Shown: positions 8,553-18,511, counted from the stretch's first letter. The stretch is 64,000 bases of DNA from Coprobacter secundus (GCA_000803105.1 JTDA01000011.1:62001-126000); one strand, 5' to 3'. The notes: generated by a model from the letters alone, not told the origin. A program made the numbers and translations.

Positions 8553-10334
8553 CTATTGTTTTATTTGATCCAACATTTCAAGAGTCTCTTTCCGATTATG
8601 ATGATAATTACTTGAAATTAATTCATATCCCCGTTGTACATCATCCGCTATATAGGGATAATCTTTCCAAGGTCTGTCTTGTCCTTCTTCTATTTGCGGC
8701 CATATCAGCTTATCCAACTGTTCTTTCGTTTTGTCCGGATAAACTTCAGACAATTCTTTCAATAAAGCAACATCAATAAGCCCCTCTTTAAAGCTTAACA
8801 TTCGCATAGATCCTATCAGGCCATTCGTTACACGATAGTAAAACCAAGCATCTCCCGGACAATGTTTCTGCGTACCATCCGGCAATGGGCCTAACGAAGT
8901 GGCATATTCATCGGGAACTCCTCTATATGTATTGACAGCCCAAAATAGATATCCCGAAGCATTGTATTTAAGAGCGAGTAATGGCCATAACCTATTTTCC
9001 GGCAAATATCTATCTAAATGACGATTGGGATAAGGTGGAAAAGGGCTGGTTGTATTATACAACCACACCGGTCGACCCGACTCGATTCGACTTTTTACTT
9101 CACCATTTTTATTCCTTATTATACCATTCAGATTATATACCTGAAAATCGACCATCGGACTGAATTGTTGTGGCGAAGAATTAGTAGCATCTATAGTCTT
9201 TATCCCGGGCATAAATCTATTTACCATACCCTGATAATGTTTGTATTCATCAAGATATCGGGGATAAGAGGGTTCATCTATTACATGCATGAGAAATTTA
9301 TTCTCCCAACCCTGTTCTACTAAATGACTATATAAATCTTTCAAAAATTTTTCAAGGAAACATCCGGTATTGGGACTAACCTGCAATATGGTTTTAGTAG
9401 TATTCGTAGATTCATCTATGATTTTTGTATTAAAAGTCAAACTTCTCAAATGGCTTCCTGCAAAATACCGGAATCCTATATTTGAAAATGAAGTTATCCA
9501 CTTATCAAACAGAGAATAATCAAATCTCAAATTTCCATTTTTATAATATGTTTGTATCAACGGATGATCTCCTCCGCATAAAGGAGTAAACATCATATTA
9601 TTTCCATCATCATATAGACGTTTTGCGGCCTGTTCGAGTAACTGCCAATGCTCTTCTCCCCACCATTGTACCGTGCTACCGTTTCTGCATAAATCCTCGG
9701 GAAAATAAGAAAGCCAATGTGCACAATCGATAAAATTTTCTCTCTTGACAGAAGTCTTGTGCAGATGTACAGTAAATGGCAACACTACCGGTGCAAGATT
9801 ATTCTCGACAAATTCTATTTCAACACGTCCATTATATGTCCCCGGAATACAGCCCTCAGGCCAATCGATACGAATAAGAGTTCCTGCCGTTATATCAGGA
9901 GAGACCGTAAATATATGATTGTTGCTTACCGGCATCAGTGCTTCCAATATCTGAAAAGGGGCTTTTCTTACTAAATAAGGAGTCCACGATTCTGGAAAAG
10001 ATCCACCAGGAACATTTATCATAGAACCTTGCGTATTACCTTCGACAGTTACCGGCAAGATTGAAAAAAAATTCATCTCGTTTTCAATCTTATTCCCATC
10101 TTTTTCAATCAGTACCTTTACCTTATAAGAACATTCTGTATCATGCCTTACAGCAATAGGAAAAGAAAGTTGATAGTTCCGAGGAATATCAAATGTTGCA
10201 TTATATTCACCGACAGGAAAACTGTCGGTGAATATTCTTTCATATAAATCTATAATCTTTGCTTGTTGAGATTGAACCGATACAGACAAAGACTGCAATA
10301 AGATGGCGATGATTGTCAAACAGACAGTTTTCAT
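8553..10334 (-). CDS. DUF4091 / GH123-like glycoside hydrolase
   Basis: The 593-residue product has a signal peptide (about 1-22, ending SVQSQQA), an N-terminal beta-sandwich region (to about residue 190) and a TIM-barrel-like region. That region carries HVIDEPSYP near residue 351, whose adjacent Asp-Glu pair matches the catalytic DE of GH123 and of the DUF4091 superfamily. The C-terminal part (YLFWAVNTYRG, PGDAWFYY, LRYE-like helices) is typical of DUF4091. GH123 enzymes are exo-beta-N-acetylgalactosaminidases using substrate-assisted catalysis, which fits the neighbouring GH20. The assignment to GH123 itself, rather than to an uncharacterised DUF4091 branch, is uncertain. It begins 8 bases after the esterase gene and is surely cotranscribed with it. 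Confidence 0.8.
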   Translation of the reverse strand: MKTVCLTIIAILLQSLSVSVQSQQAKIIDLYERIFTDSFPVGEYNATFDIPRNYQLSFPIAVRHDTECSYKVKVLIEKDGNKIENEMNFFSILPVTVEGNTQGSMINVPGGSFPESWTPYLVRKAPFQILEALMPVSNNHIFTVSPDITAGTLIRIDWPEGCIPGTYNGRVEIEFVENNLAPVVLPFTVHLHKTSVKRENFIDCAHWLSYFPEDLCRNGSTVQWWGEEHWQLLEQAAKRLYDDGNNMMFTPLCGGDHPLIQTYYKNGNLRFDYSLFDKWITSFSNIGFRYFAGSHLRSLTFNTKIIDESTNTTKTILQVSPNTGCFLEKFLKDLYSHLVEQGWENKFLMHVIDEPSYPRYLDEYKHYQGMVNRFMPGIKTIDATNSSPQQFSPMVDFQVYNLNGIIRNKNGEVKSRIESGRPVWLYNTTSPFPPYPNRHLDRYLPENRLWPLLALKYNASGYLFWAVNTYRGVPDEYATSLGPLPDGTQKHCPGDAWFYYRVTNGLIGSMRMLSFKEGLIDVALLKELSEVYPDKTKEQLDKLIWPQIEEGQDRPWKDYPYIADDVQRGYELISSNYHHNRKETLEMLDQIKQ

Positions 10335-10342
10335 GTAAACTC

Positions 10343-12076
10343 TTATTTACGGTTACAACATAAAGCTTTGGCAATAGTAGGTTCTACTGCAACAGCATAA
10401 CGGTACATACCCAAATCTGAAGGATGCGATCCATCGACCGTAGCTTCAGTATCTTCTCCTAACAGAGATTCGCCTTCTATGTAGTAAAGATTGGGAATCT
10501 CTTTAACTAAAATATCATACGCTTTTTTCATCGCAATACGACGTTCGTTAACAACCGGAACTCCTGAAAGATTAGCATATGCATGAGTTCTGTCTTCTAT
10601 AAGAACAATAGGGACATCAGGTCTCTTTTTATGCAACTCCCTTGTTAAATAGAGCGTGCGATTAGTAATTTCCGTAGAGGAGAATATAGCCATATTGGCA
10701 AGACAGTCAATCACATATACCGAAGCATCTATCTCGCTTAAAATATCTACAAAGACAGAGTCCATCAGGCCATTCCCGGAAAATCCAAGATTAACGACCG
10801 GAATATCGAATCGTCTGCCAAGTATTGATGTAAATGCCATTCCCGCACGGGAAGCACTGCATCCATGAGTAATAGAAGTACCATAAAATACCAACGGTTT
10901 TTTTACCGAAGGTTGAGCTGCTTCTACTTTTGCACCTGGAGAGAATCCTAATTTTAAAGATGTTATCCCCGAATACAACGGCAGATATACCATACATTCA
11001 TACGTTTTAGCTTGAGAAAAGCCACCCTTAAGAGAGTTAACTTGTTGCAATCCATCTTTAGTAGGTTTACCGACACCGGCCCATACCCATTTGCCATCCA
11101 GTTTCACATATAAATCAAGGCCATTTACCCCTTGAGGTGTCATGTGTGCCATATACCCATTACCTCTCAAATTCCAATCGGCATTGATAAATGCAGTTCC
11201 ACTAACAGTAAAGCGGACAGATACTCCTGCAGAATGTCTACTTAGAGCCCATATCTTAGAGCCTACACCATCTCTATATTTCTCAGGAATACGGGTATAA
11301 TCCTCTATACCCTCTTTCCAACCGATACCTTCAATAGTCAAATCTTTGGCATCTACCCATAAAGTGGAATTGTCTACCTCTTTTTTCAAAGCCAATTCTT
11401 TATCTAAAGTCTCTAAAGATTGTACGAGATCATTCTTTTGCAGCTTTCCCTTATAAACAAAATTCTTTAGCTCACCTTTAAAAGGAACGGTTTTGGCATT
11501 ATCAAGCAAGGGTTGTGCTCCTATGTAAAATATGCGGCCCGATTGTTGATCCATTTTATTGTCATAAGTCGTTGTATATCGGTATTTGTCGATAATCAAC
11601 TCCATTTGATTTCCTTGAGGATTCCAAGACACTTTAAAACGATGTTCTTGACCATCGTCAAATTCACGAGTAGCACTTAACAATTGTTTGCTTTTCCCAT
11701 AGCTGTCAGATACATAAAAACGCATTACTCCATTTCGTAGCATGGTTACATCCCAACCAGAATAAGCCGATTTTTTTGACCGGGTACCGGCAAGTACCAT
11801 AACACTGTTTGCCTCTCCATTTGTCTTAAAGACACCTTCTAACGACCAAGGTGAATTCCATTCGTCAAAGGTTTTCCAATAACTTTGAGCCCAGCCCGAA
11901 TAACACCCATTTGTAAATGCGACATATTGGGTCAAATTAAATTTTTTCTGAGTATCTGAAATTACCTGTTGGCCGGGAGTATCTCCCATAGGCCATTGAG
12001 CGATAATTTCCTGAGCCTTCACACTCACAAGGCTCACCAGTAATAAAGCAATGATTATCAAATTTTTCCTATTCAT
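10343..12076 (-). CDS. SGNH-type carbohydrate esterase with N-terminal LamG-like domain
   Basis: The start at 12076 (MNRKNLIIIALLLVSLVS, a signal peptide ending VKAQ) is chosen because an in-frame ATG at 12106 lies inside the end of susD. The product has about 577 residues. About residues 25-210 are LamG/concanavalin-like. A small beta domain (WVDAKDLTIEGIGW onwards) follows, and the SGNH hydrolase domain carries GTSITHG (Ser nucleophile, near residue 399), the GFSGNG block and DGSHPSD with the catalytic His near residue 549. Such enzymes remove acyl groups, often acetyl, from sugars. In the PUL this probably deacylates the glycan so that the exo-hydrolases can act. The product is probably periplasmic or surface-exposed. 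Confidence 0.85.
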   Translation of the reverse strand: MNRKNLIIIALLLVSLVSVKAQEIIAQWPMGDTPGQQVISDTQKKFNLTQYVAFTNGCYSGWAQSYWKTFDEWNSPWSLEGVFKTNGEANSVMVLAGTRSKKSAYSGWDVTMLRNGVMRFYVSDSYGKSKQLLSATREFDDGQEHRFKVSWNPQGNQMELIIDKYRYTTTYDNKMDQQSGRIFYIGAQPLLDNAKTVPFKGELKNFVYKGKLQKNDLVQSLETLDKELALKKEVDNSTLWVDAKDLTIEGIGWKEGIEDYTRIPEKYRDGVGSKIWALSRHSAGVSVRFTVSGTAFINADWNLRGNGYMAHMTPQGVNGLDLYVKLDGKWVWAGVGKPTKDGLQQVNSLKGGFSQAKTYECMVYLPLYSGITSLKLGFSPGAKVEAAQPSVKKPLVFYGTSITHGCSASRAGMAFTSILGRRFDIPVVNLGFSGNGLMDSVFVDILSEIDASVYVIDCLANMAIFSSTEITNRTLYLTRELHKKRPDVPIVLIEDRTHAYANLSGVPVVNERRIAMKKAYDILVKEIPNLYYIEGESLLGEDTEATVDGSHPSDLGMYRYAVAVEPTIAKALCCNRK

Positions 12077-12095
12077 TTTTTTATATTTTTTTGAG

Positions 12096-13688
12096 TTACC
12101 ATCCATTATTTTGTTTCAGATTTTTGTTAAATCCTCGTTCTTTTTCCGGAATAGGCCAAAGCGTATCTCTCGCTGAGGCATTTGTAAAATACGCTCTGCG
12201 GGCATTTGTTCCCCAGCCCGGAGCACGCGACATCTCTTCGGCTGTAAAAGCCATACGTTCGGTAAAAATTCCCCAACGTACAATATCTCCTTTTCGAAGA
12301 GCTTCATAACATAATTCCCGAGGTCGTTCATCTCTAATTTCTTGTCGTAACTCCTCTTGCGACTTTCCTTTAGGGATATCTACAAATGCATCATCTTGAT
12401 CTACCGGTATGCTCATTCCTCTTCGACGAACCATGTTCAAACACATCAACGTGGAATCTTCATTTCCTCCGATTTCATTATTTGCTTCGGCAAACATCAA
12501 TAAAACATCAGAATAACGAAGTATCGGGAAATTCTGTGGACTGAAAACACGTACCCTACTGGTTGCCGACTCGTCCCTACGATCCCACTTACGGGCAGCC
12601 CGTCCGTATGGAGTAATATTACTTCTATCGATAAGTTCTCCGGTCTTTGTATTAAATGCATAATTTGCTATGTTTCTATCTCGACGGACATCCCCTTCAG
12701 TATAAGAATTATGTAACCAAGCAACCCCATATACCCAACCATACGAAACTCCATATGTCGCAGATTGGTCCTTATGATATAAAGGTCCTCCTACATTGAG
12801 ACCGACTTTTCCTCCACTTGTATAAGGAGGCTCATTGTTCCCATAAAATTCCACTTCAAAAATGCTCTCTTTATAATCATATTTATCTTGTGCATAATTT
12901 CTAAACACCTGTTCATAATCCGGATTCAGCTCGTGAAGATGGCTATCTATTACTTTTTGAGCCCATAATTTAGCCTCTTTCCATTTGCTCTGATCCTGCA
13001 ACGGATGACCGGCCATAAACAATGAAACCCGGGCCAAAATGCCCTGTACAGCCGATTTACTTACACGTCCTCCATAACCTACTTCATCAATTGGGCTCAC
13101 CAAAGCCTCTGCATTAATCAAATCTTCTCTAATCTGAGCATATACATCCGCAATAGGAGATTGGAGTTCATAACCATCGTCTGCAGTCTTACTGGATTCT
13201 AATTTCAAAGGAATCTCGCCAAAATGCTGGACCAATAGAAAATAGAAATACCCTCGCAGAAATAATGTTTCTCCTTTAATTTCATTCCTACGTTTCTCAT
13301 CCATATCCTTTGGCCGATGAATATTTTCAAGCAATACATTCGCCATATCAATACCTTTATACAATGTTTGCCAAAAATTATAAATATCTTTATCACTTGC
13401 TGACACGTTATAATGGCGCACATTTCCCATAGGTGAAGCATTGTAGTTGAATCCTTCATCGGCTTGTAAAGCAAGCTCCGATTGCATTCTGTCTCCATAT
13501 AAAGAATAAGAAGCGAGAATTTGATACACCGAACGTAAAGCTGCATCAAGCTGGTCTTCTGTTTCATAAAAAGTTTCCGGACTCAAAAAATCCTTAGGAT
13601 ATGTCTCTAAAAAGTCTTCACATGATCCCCAAAACAAAGCGGATATAGAGACAAAGAATATTTTTATATATTTATATATCTTTTTCAT
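12096..13688 (-). CDS. susD: SusD/RagB-family glycan-binding lipoprotein
   Basis: The 530-residue lipoprotein has a lipobox FWGSC at Cys23 and the typical SusD start SCEDFLETYP...LSPETFY. The TPR-rich SusD fold follows, and the C-terminus carries the family ending ASARDTLWPIPEKER...NLKQNNGW. It is surface-anchored, binds the target glycan and closes over its SusC partner. It lies 12 bases after susC, the standard pair arrangement. The high divergence of SusD proteins prevents prediction of the sugar from sequence. Confidence 0.95.
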   Translation of the reverse strand: MKKIYKYIKIFFVSISALFWGSCEDFLETYPKDFLSPETFYETEDQLDAALRSVYQILASYSLYGDRMQSELALQADEGFNYNASPMGNVRHYNVSASDKDIYNFWQTLYKGIDMANVLLENIHRPKDMDEKRRNEIKGETLFLRGYFYFLLVQHFGEIPLKLESSKTADDGYELQSPIADVYAQIREDLINAEALVSPIDEVGYGGRVSKSAVQGILARVSLFMAGHPLQDQSKWKEAKLWAQKVIDSHLHELNPDYEQVFRNYAQDKYDYKESIFEVEFYGNNEPPYTSGGKVGLNVGGPLYHKDQSATYGVSYGWVYGVAWLHNSYTEGDVRRDRNIANYAFNTKTGELIDRSNITPYGRAARKWDRRDESATSRVRVFSPQNFPILRYSDVLLMFAEANNEIGGNEDSTLMCLNMVRRRGMSIPVDQDDAFVDIPKGKSQEELRQEIRDERPRELCYEALRKGDIVRWGIFTERMAFTAEEMSRAPGWGTNARRAYFTNASARDTLWPIPEKERGFNKNLKQNNGW

Positions 13689-13700
13689 GGGTAATGTTTT

Positions 13701-16700
13701 TTATAACGTTAATTTCAGATTTAAAACAAAAGTCATGGCCCTTGGATAAGACGAATAATCAAATCCGGGAGTAAGTAAAGTATTACGCACCGACACCTCA
13801 GGGTCAAGACCCGAATATTTGCTCCAAGTAAATAAATTTTGTGCCGATACCCCGACAGTGAGACCTTTCAAATAGATTTTCTTAATCTTTGAATATGGAA
13901 TCTTATAATCTAACGATACAGTTTTTAACCGCAAATACGATCCGTCTTCAATATACATAGATGAGTAAATGCCATTAGGTCCTGCACCTGATTCAGACCC
14001 ACCCTTACCGGCACGGAACATTTTGTTAGTTTGATTTTCCGGAGTCCATCTGTTTTCATATGAAGCAAATTGGTTCTGTAAAGGTCTTATATTATATCCT
14101 CCTTCAAAGAAAAGACGATTAGCGTTGAATATATCATTGCCATAAGACCATTGGAAAAATATATTTAAAGAGAAATTTTTATATTTAAAATTATTACCAA
14201 ATCCACCAGTATGTTTCGGTATAGGATTACCTATAACTGTCCTATCTTCACTTGTAATATTTAAATCCCCTGTAATATCTTTATATTTAATGTCTCCGGG
14301 CTGTATCTTTTCCCGAGGATTTCCGTTTGCCGCAATATTTTCTTTCAATACATATTTATCTCCAACTTTATCGAAATCACTATATTGATAAATTCCGTCC
14401 CATATAATACCCCAAAATTGGGTAATCGGTTCTCCAACAGCAGTTCTATATAAAGGCGTTTTATTATAATTAGCATCCCAATTTACGTCACTATACCGAT
14501 ATGGTTCTTCTCCGTTTAATGCCAACACTTCATTACGATTAAAACTTATATTAAAATCAGTGGTCCAACTAAAATCTTTAGTCAAAATATTGGTTGTCGA
14601 GAGAGAAAGTTCCAAGCCATCGTTACGTATAGATCCAATATTTTTGTATGCCGATGCAAATCCACTAACAGCCGGGAGATCAGCATTCATTAAAAGATCG
14701 ACAGTTTTTCTTCTATACAGATCAAGTGTAAAATTGAGTCGTCCTTTGAACAACATCAAATCCAATCCCAAATCGGTCTGAATAGAGGTTTCCCACTTCA
14801 AATCCCGATTTCCTAAAGAAGTCCGGTTCGCACCTCTTTTCGGAGTCTCATTCTCAAAAGAATAATATCCCTCATATGGAGAAGAAACAGAAGCAAAATA
14901 GCTAAAATCTCCTACCCGATTGTTTCCGGACAATCCATAACTTGCCCTAATTTTTGCATCATCAATAAATTTTGCTCTCTTCAAAAAGGGTTCATCACTG
15001 ATGCGCCAAGCAAATGCTGCCGATGGGAAATATCCCCAACGATTTCCTTTAGCAAATTTAGAAGATCCATCAGCTCTGAATGTGGCCGTAAATAAATATC
15101 GAGAAAGTAGGTTATAATTGACCCGACCAAAATAAGATGCTGATTTCGATTCACTTAACACAGAAGATGAGGGAACCGGTACACCCAAATCTATACCACT
15201 TAATCCCAACTCTTCATAAGGTATTTCTTGATATTTAAGTCCATGAGCACTCGTGTTTATTCCTTGAACACTCATTCCCAACTGAGCTTCCAATTTATGT
15301 TTTGAGTTAAATGTTTTTTTATAAGTAAGAATATTTTCATTATTCCACATACGATATTTATTGAAATTTACACCTCCTTGTACTCCTGCATAAATAATAC
15401 CGGGGCGTTCTATACCGATACGGGTTTTAGTATTATAAAAATAATTATATTCTCTTACCCGAACATCAGCTCCTCCTCTAAGCAACAATGACCAATTCTT
15501 ATTGAAATTAATTGACAATGTCATCGATGGTACAAAAATGGAAGTGATCGTATTCTTTTCTTCATTTTCAGCCATTATTTTGGGATTTAACCTATAATCG
15601 GTACCCAAGTTAATATTAGGATCATCATCTATAACACTATTTTCCAATTCCCAATTTGCTTGAGGATCAAGTCCGGCTGTAGGTCTATATCCATAAGCGC
15701 TAAAAAACAGCGAGCTACTTGCCGTACTATTAAGAGAAGCATCTGTAGGAACAATTCCAGAAGAATGGTCTTGCGTGTACATAGCACTAAGTTTCAAATT
15801 CACCTTTTTATTGATTGCCTGGTCAAGTACCATACGTCCCTGCAACTTATTATATTGAGTATGTATAATAATTCCTTCTTGCTTAAAATAAGAAAGTGAT
15901 GCAAAATATTTAGAATTAGCCGTTCCTCCATTTATCGAAACATTATGAGTATGATTAAATCCCGAGCGCAAAATCTTATCTTGCCAATCTATAGTGGGGG
16001 CATTACGATATACCTCCGGATCCATAGGTTCGTTTGGAGCCAAATCAGGGAAAAAAGCATATCGTGCAGATTCAGGGAATCGTTCTACTTGCAATTTAAC
16101 GAACTCATAAGAATCCATCAATTCCATACGCTTTGTTGTAACATTAAGCCCGAACGTGGCATTGTAATTTATTGTAGGTTTACCTATTTTCCCGGCTTTG
16201 GTTGTTATCACAATAACCCCATTTGCCCCTCTTGCTCCATATAATGCTGTAGAAGAAGCATCTTTTAAGACATTGATCGACACAATATCTTGAGGGCTAA
16301 TAGACGCCGGATCAAAATCGTCAAAAACAAATCCGTCTACAACATACACAGGAGCCACTGATTGAGTAAGAGATCCGACACCTCTGATAACTATATTCGA
16401 TGCTGCTCCCGGTTGTCCGTCCGGAGTAGATACCTGCACTCCGGCAACCCTTCCAGCCAAAGCCTGATCAAAAGAGGCCACAGGAGCTTTCTGCATATCT
16501 TCTACACGAACCGATCCTATAGCTCCGGTCAAATCTCCACGTCGGATATTAGAGTACCCTGTAACAATAACTTCATCAAGATTTTCGGTTTTTTCCCGTA
16601 AAGTTACGATAAAATGTTTTTGTGTTCCAACGGCAAGATTTATAGTTTCATAACCCAAATAAGAGATAATAATAGTAGATTTTTCAGAAGCTTTTATCGA

Positions 16701-16916
16701 AAATTTTCCATTCTCATCGGTAATTGTTCCTGCTGTTGTTCCTTTTACCGAAATGTTGGCCCCAATAATCGGTGTTCCTGAATTATCTTGTACAATCCCC
16801 GAAACACTTCGGGTTTCAGACTGAGCCCAAATCTCTTTCGGTATCCCTGTCATAACAATTAGCGCCATTACACTAATAACCTTATGCGATAGCCAATAAT
16901 TTATTTTATTTATCAT
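13701..16916 (-). CDS. susC: SusC/RagA-family TonB-dependent outer-membrane transporter
   Basis: The 1071-residue product has a signal peptide (1-31, ending IWAQS) and then a carboxypeptidase-regulatory-like beta-sandwich (about 38-110, VSGIVQDNSGTPIIGANISV). The TonB box/plug follows, with DEVIVTGYSNIRRGDLTGAI and VDGFVFDD, then INVLKDASSTALYGARGANG, the SusC signature. A 22-strand barrel ends in LNLKLTL. It imports the glycan oligomer captured by SusD. It is the first structural gene of the PUL. The 70-base gap upstream holds a LacI-type operator candidate at 16958-16973. There is no N-terminal signalling (STN) domain, which fits control by the adjacent LacI-type protein rather than by an ECF sigma/anti-sigma pair. 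Confidence 0.96.
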   Translation of the reverse strand: MINKINYWLSHKVISVMALIVMTGIPKEIWAQSETRSVSGIVQDNSGTPIIGANISVKGTTAGTITDENGKFSIKASEKSTIIISYLGYETINLAVGTQKHFIVTLREKTENLDEVIVTGYSNIRRGDLTGAIGSVRVEDMQKAPVASFDQALAGRVAGVQVSTPDGQPGAASNIVIRGVGSLTQSVAPVYVVDGFVFDDFDPASISPQDIVSINVLKDASSTALYGARGANGVIVITTKAGKIGKPTINYNATFGLNVTTKRMELMDSYEFVKLQVERFPESARYAFFPDLAPNEPMDPEVYRNAPTIDWQDKILRSGFNHTHNVSINGGTANSKYFASLSYFKQEGIIIHTQYNKLQGRMVLDQAINKKVNLKLSAMYTQDHSSGIVPTDASLNSTASSSLFFSAYGYRPTAGLDPQANWELENSVIDDDPNINLGTDYRLNPKIMAENEEKNTITSIFVPSMTLSINFNKNWSLLLRGGADVRVREYNYFYNTKTRIGIERPGIIYAGVQGGVNFNKYRMWNNENILTYKKTFNSKHKLEAQLGMSVQGINTSAHGLKYQEIPYEELGLSGIDLGVPVPSSSVLSESKSASYFGRVNYNLLSRYLFTATFRADGSSKFAKGNRWGYFPSAAFAWRISDEPFLKRAKFIDDAKIRASYGLSGNNRVGDFSYFASVSSPYEGYYSFENETPKRGANRTSLGNRDLKWETSIQTDLGLDLMLFKGRLNFTLDLYRRKTVDLLMNADLPAVSGFASAYKNIGSIRNDGLELSLSTTNILTKDFSWTTDFNISFNRNEVLALNGEEPYRYSDVNWDANYNKTPLYRTAVGEPITQFWGIIWDGIYQYSDFDKVGDKYVLKENIAANGNPREKIQPGDIKYKDITGDLNITSEDRTVIGNPIPKHTGGFGNNFKYKNFSLNIFFQWSYGNDIFNANRLFFEGGYNIRPLQNQFASYENRWTPENQTNKMFRAGKGGSESGAGPNGIYSSMYIEDGSYLRLKTVSLDYKIPYSKIKKIYLKGLTVGVSAQNLFTWSKYSGLDPEVSVRNTLLTPGFDYSSYPRAMTFVLNLKLTL

Positions 16917-16957
16917 AGCATTATATATATATGTATTATAATCAGAGTATTAAATAG

Positions 16958-16973
16958 AATAAACGTTTTAGCA
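16958..16973 (-). promoter_or_regulatory. LacI-type operator candidate before susC
   Basis: On the minus strand this reads TGCTAAAACGTTTATT, identical over 16 bases to the site at 18096-18111. The AAACGTTT centre is palindromic with a central CG, typical of LacI-family operators. It lies 42 bases before the susC ATG. A TTTTGC that could serve as the -33 element overlaps its upstream edge, so a bound regulator would probably block the susC promoter. Regulator identity is inferred from adjacency. Confidence 0.7.
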
Positions 16974-16986
16974 AAATCAAAAAAAA

Positions 16987-17997
16987 TTATGAGCTTTCTC
17001 GAACAATCAATTTTGATGTCAAATAAACTTGTTTTACTGACTTTTGAACTTCTTCTCTCATATTTTGCAATAGAATATGAGCACATTCTTTGCCCATCTC
17101 CTCTATCGGTTGACATAATACTGTAATAGAAGGTTTTAACAAGCTAAAAAATTCGTTATCATGAAAACAAACAACGCTCACTTGCCCAGGAATATCATAT
17201 CCCAAATCAAAAATAGCTTGCATGCCGGGGATTGCCGTTTGATTGGTCTGAAAAAAAATGGCATCGGCCTGGATTGTTTCGATTAAATATTTTATATTTT
17301 CTTTTACAACAGTCTTATCTATTCCTGAAAATGGGATCAAGGGTGTAAGTCTTTTACTATATCGTATTCCATTGTCTTTCAAAGCAGCTTTATAGCCATC
17401 AAACCGGTCCAACATATGCTGCATATTGGTTTCATATCTAAATGTTGCAATCTTCCTATGTCCCCGTTTTATAAGATGGTCTACGGCCTCGTATGATGAC
17501 CTGTAATTATCCATGACCACCATATTGGCACTAACCTTTTTAAAGTAACGGTCTAATAAAACAAAAGGAATCTGTTGTTCTATCAGATGTTTTATCTTCT
17601 CCTTTACACCTTCACTAACGGCAAGAATCATACCATCCACTTTAAAATTTAAAAAACTGTCGATCATCTGAATACATTTTTCATCATTTTCATCAGAACC
17701 TACAACCATAACACGATATCCATAACCGGCAACTTCTTGTTCTATAACTCGAGCCACTTTCATGAAAAAGGGATTAGATATATCAGATATGACCATTCCT
17801 ATGATATTAGTAAATCCTCGTCTAAGGCTACTTGCCAACAAATTCGGCTTATATTGCAATTTTTCTTTTGCTTCTCTCACCCTAATCGCAGTTTCTTCAC
17901 TAATACGATTTTTTGAAGCTTTCCCATTCAAAACAATGGATACAGTAGAAATGGAAAGTCCTGTATATGAGGCAATATCTTTAATCGTGACATTCAT
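16987..17997 (-). CDS. LacI-family transcriptional regulator of the PUL
   Basis: The 336-residue product has an N-terminal LacI helix-turn-helix (residues 3-25, TIKDIASYTGLSISTVSIVL) and hinge (YKPNLLASSLR). A type I periplasmic-binding-like sensor domain (about 60-330, GMVISDISNPFF ... DRFDGYKAAL ... QPIEEMGKECAHILL) follows. It probably binds a sugar inducer and represses the susC-led operon. It is encoded just upstream of susC in the same orientation, with 70 bases between them. Identical operator candidates lie before susC and about 100 bases upstream of this gene's start, so autoregulation is likely. The inducer cannot be read from the sequence. Confidence 0.93.
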   Translation of the reverse strand: MNVTIKDIASYTGLSISTVSIVLNGKASKNRISEETAIRVREAKEKLQYKPNLLASSLRRGFTNIIGMVISDISNPFFMKVARVIEQEVAGYGYRVMVVGSDENDEKCIQMIDSFLNFKVDGMILAVSEGVKEKIKHLIEQQIPFVLLDRYFKKVSANMVVMDNYRSSYEAVDHLIKRGHRKIATFRYETNMQHMLDRFDGYKAALKDNGIRYSKRLTPLIPFSGIDKTVVKENIKYLIETIQADAIFFQTNQTAIPGMQAIFDLGYDIPGQVSVVCFHDNEFFSLLKPSITVLCQPIEEMGKECAHILLQNMREEVQKSVKQVYLTSKLIVRESS

Positions 17998-18076
17998 GAT
18001 ATTCTATTCAAGTCAAGCAATACATCGCAAATATGAAAATTTTTTTTTATAAAACCAATTTTTTTCGTAAAAAATT

Positions 18077-18098
18077 GCATATTAAACTATTAATATGC
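18077..18098. promoter_or_regulatory. 8-6-8 inverted repeat upstream of lacI
   Basis: GCATATTA and TAATATGC form perfect 8-base arms around a 6-base spacer. The right arm overlaps the start of the LacI operator candidate at 18096-18111. It lies about 80 bases before the lacI start, so it could be a second regulator site or part of a composite operator. No binding protein is suggested by the sequence. Confidence 0.45.
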
Positions 18099-18111
18099 TA
18101 AAACGTTTATT
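18096..18111 (+). promoter_or_regulatory. LacI-type operator candidate upstream of lacI
   Basis: TGCTAAAACGTTTATT is an exact copy, in inverted orientation, of the site before susC. It lies about 100 bases upstream of the lacI ATG. A near-consensus -7 box for lacI (minus strand CATATTTG) lies at 18028-18035. This placement upstream of the promoter suggests looping or autoregulation. Confidence 0.65.
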
Positions 18112-18511
18112 TAATTTCTAAACGATAAAGAAACGAATGGGAATATTTTTCTACACGACACACATCGATAATATAAAGGAAGAACGACATTCTCCATTGC
18201 ATTTTAAAAGATATTAAATGATTGAATACAGTATTCAGCAGTTTTAGCCTCTGACAAATTTTTGACAAGTCCATCATTCAAATAATAATTACCCGAATCA
18301 TAATCATCCAAGATACCAATATATTCAATAATGTGGACTTTCCAGATACGGACGTTCCCATTATCGAAACCAACTTCCTCTTACCACTCTCCTAATCAGT
18401 ACTTTTTAACTCGTGCGACGAAGAACCATTATGATAATTTTGTGGATTTGCTCAAAGTGTATCATAGTCAAATATTCTATGCCACTTTAATTTTAGACGT
18501 ACATTACAGTT

